Below, one piece after another: positions 60,094-60,627 of a stretch of DNA of 60,627 bases (its first letter is position 1; every line of letters starts with the position of its first letter). The stretch spans positions 14,729 through 75,355 of the forward strand of contig JAUJOK010000023.1 in the NCBI GenBank assembly GCA_030447685.1, written 5' to 3'. The notes beneath the pieces were generated by a model that was not told the origin of the DNA, ran no database searches, and saw only the letters and a program-made list of their open reading frames with translations. This DNA is from Armatimonadaceae bacterium (GTDB taxonomy: Bacteria > Armatimonadota > Armatimonadia > Armatimonadales > Armatimonadaceae). The position numbers and the translations under genes were made by a program.

Positions 60094-60627
60094 ATGACTC
60101 AGCATAACGAAGAGATTTCTGCGGAAGAGGCGGCCCGCCTTCAGGCGATACTGGACGGGCATGATTTCGAGGCGCAGTGCGACGCGCTGAGCCGGTTATG
60201 TCCCTGCCGAAGCCGCTGCTATGACCGGGAAATTTGGCGCGCAATCCTCCACGCCGGGGATAGCAGTGTAGATGCGGAAGTGCGACATCGCGCCGAGCAC
60301 GCTATCGACACCCTGCGGGAACACGCCCGCAACGACCCCGAAGCGCAGGAATTGGCGCATTGGCTGGCTCCCTACGATGGCAGCGGAAGGCTTCAAAAGT
60401 CGGTGACGGGACGGATAACCGCGCGCGACGTGCCGCGCCTGATCGAGATTCTCGAAGGGGAGGACAGTATGGCGCAGTGCGACGCTCTGACCGGGCTGTG
60501 CCCCTGCCGCAACCGGGTGTACGACAAAGAGGTGTGGCGGGCGATCTTCTGCGCCTATGAAGAGACGGACAACGCCGACGTGCGCGATAAGGCGGCGCAC
60601 GCCATCCAAACCCTGCGCGAGCGCGTC
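60094..60627 (+). CDS. 100-residue tandem-repeat protein with CPCR motif (3' end beyond window)
   Basis: 178 codons from ATG 60094 (AAAGAAGAAG upstream) to the window edge. Two copies of one helical, HEAT-like unit exactly 100 residues apart: AQCDALSRLCPCRSRCYDRE (from residue 27) and AQCDALTGLCPCRNRVYDKE (from residue 127), each followed by xWRAI and a helix with A-HAI-TLRE. The invariant C-x6-CPCR cysteines (29, 36, 38 and 129, 136, 138) could bind metal. Soluble, no signal peptide. I do not know the family. More repeats may follow outside the window. Confidence 0.75.
   Translation, partial: MTQHNEEISAEEAARLQAILDGHDFEAQCDALSRLCPCRSRCYDREIWRAILHAGDSSVDAEVRHRAEHAIDTLREHARNDPEAQELAHWLAPYDGSGRLQKSVTGRITARDVPRLIEILEGEDSMAQCDALTGLCPCRNRVYDKEVWRAIFCAYEETDNADVRDKAAHAIQTLRERV

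Overview
The window is one GC-rich, densely coded stretch of a bacterial chromosome. Several features suggest a diderm of the Armatimonadota (or a Planctomycete-like relative). It has DUF1559-type prepilins ending in a Phe-Ala-Asp-Gly motif, an LptD/OstA-like outer-membrane protein, GH20 and GH116 glycosidases, separate accA/accD genes and a complete hslV/hslU pair. This placement is inference from gene content. There is no rRNA, and I saw no convincing tRNA, CRISPR array or insertion sequence.

Layout. 0-5.3 kb: an lptD-like gene (cut by the window edge) behind a HerA-like ATPase, then a small membrane protein and a TPR-AAA+ ATPase. 5.4-12 kb: relA/spoT, a secreted protein, a rhomboid protease and a double-length ThyX-like protein. 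12.1-17.5 kb: secreted GH20 hexosaminidase, a TPR/EF-hand-like secreted protein and an endonuclease/exonuclease/phosphatase protein. 17.6-20.9 kb: a stress-type gene group (DUF4142, disordered acidic protein, DUF2231, SDR, SRPBCC) closed by a strong terminator. 20.9-22.7 kb: a small gene and a DUF1559 prepilin, both preceded by 11-bp-periodic CTTAA repeats like a Pho box. 22.7-25.2 kb: an arsenic operon arsR-arsM-arsC-aquaporin with a clear promoter and two operator copies.

25.2-35.3 kb mixes intact genes (accA-accD, pheA, a GNAT acetyltransferase) with genes broken by single-base deletions (cupin, nucleotidyltransferase, asparagine synthase tail, ftsK) and a restriction-like gene with a stop at codon 6. 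35.3-45 kb: an atypical prepilin, yajQ, rimO behind a promoter-terminator module, an unrecognised multi-domain protein, two penicillin-binding proteins and hslV. 45-52.2 kb: hslU and a FapA/DUF342 protein, interrupted by minus-strand small genes bounded by 91-bp attC-like sites and GTTGGGC boxes, which look like integron-type gene cassettes without a visible integrase. 52.3-60.6 kb: a pseudopilin, rsmE, holB, a DedA protein, a GH116-Nudix pair, large hairpins, a second disordered acidic protein, a glycosidase relic and the start of a protein made of 100-residue CPCR repeats.

Several promoters place the -10 box 6-10 bases before the start codon (herA-like, GH20, relA), which predicts leaderless or nearly leaderless mRNAs. 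Translational coupling by 1-4 base overlaps is common (accD/accA, pbp2/hslV, hslU/fapA, arsC/aquaporin). The strongest unusual signals are the attC-like cassettes, the Pho-box-like array with a possible divergent small RNA, the tandem ThyX, the rimO attenuator-like leader and the CPCR repeat protein.
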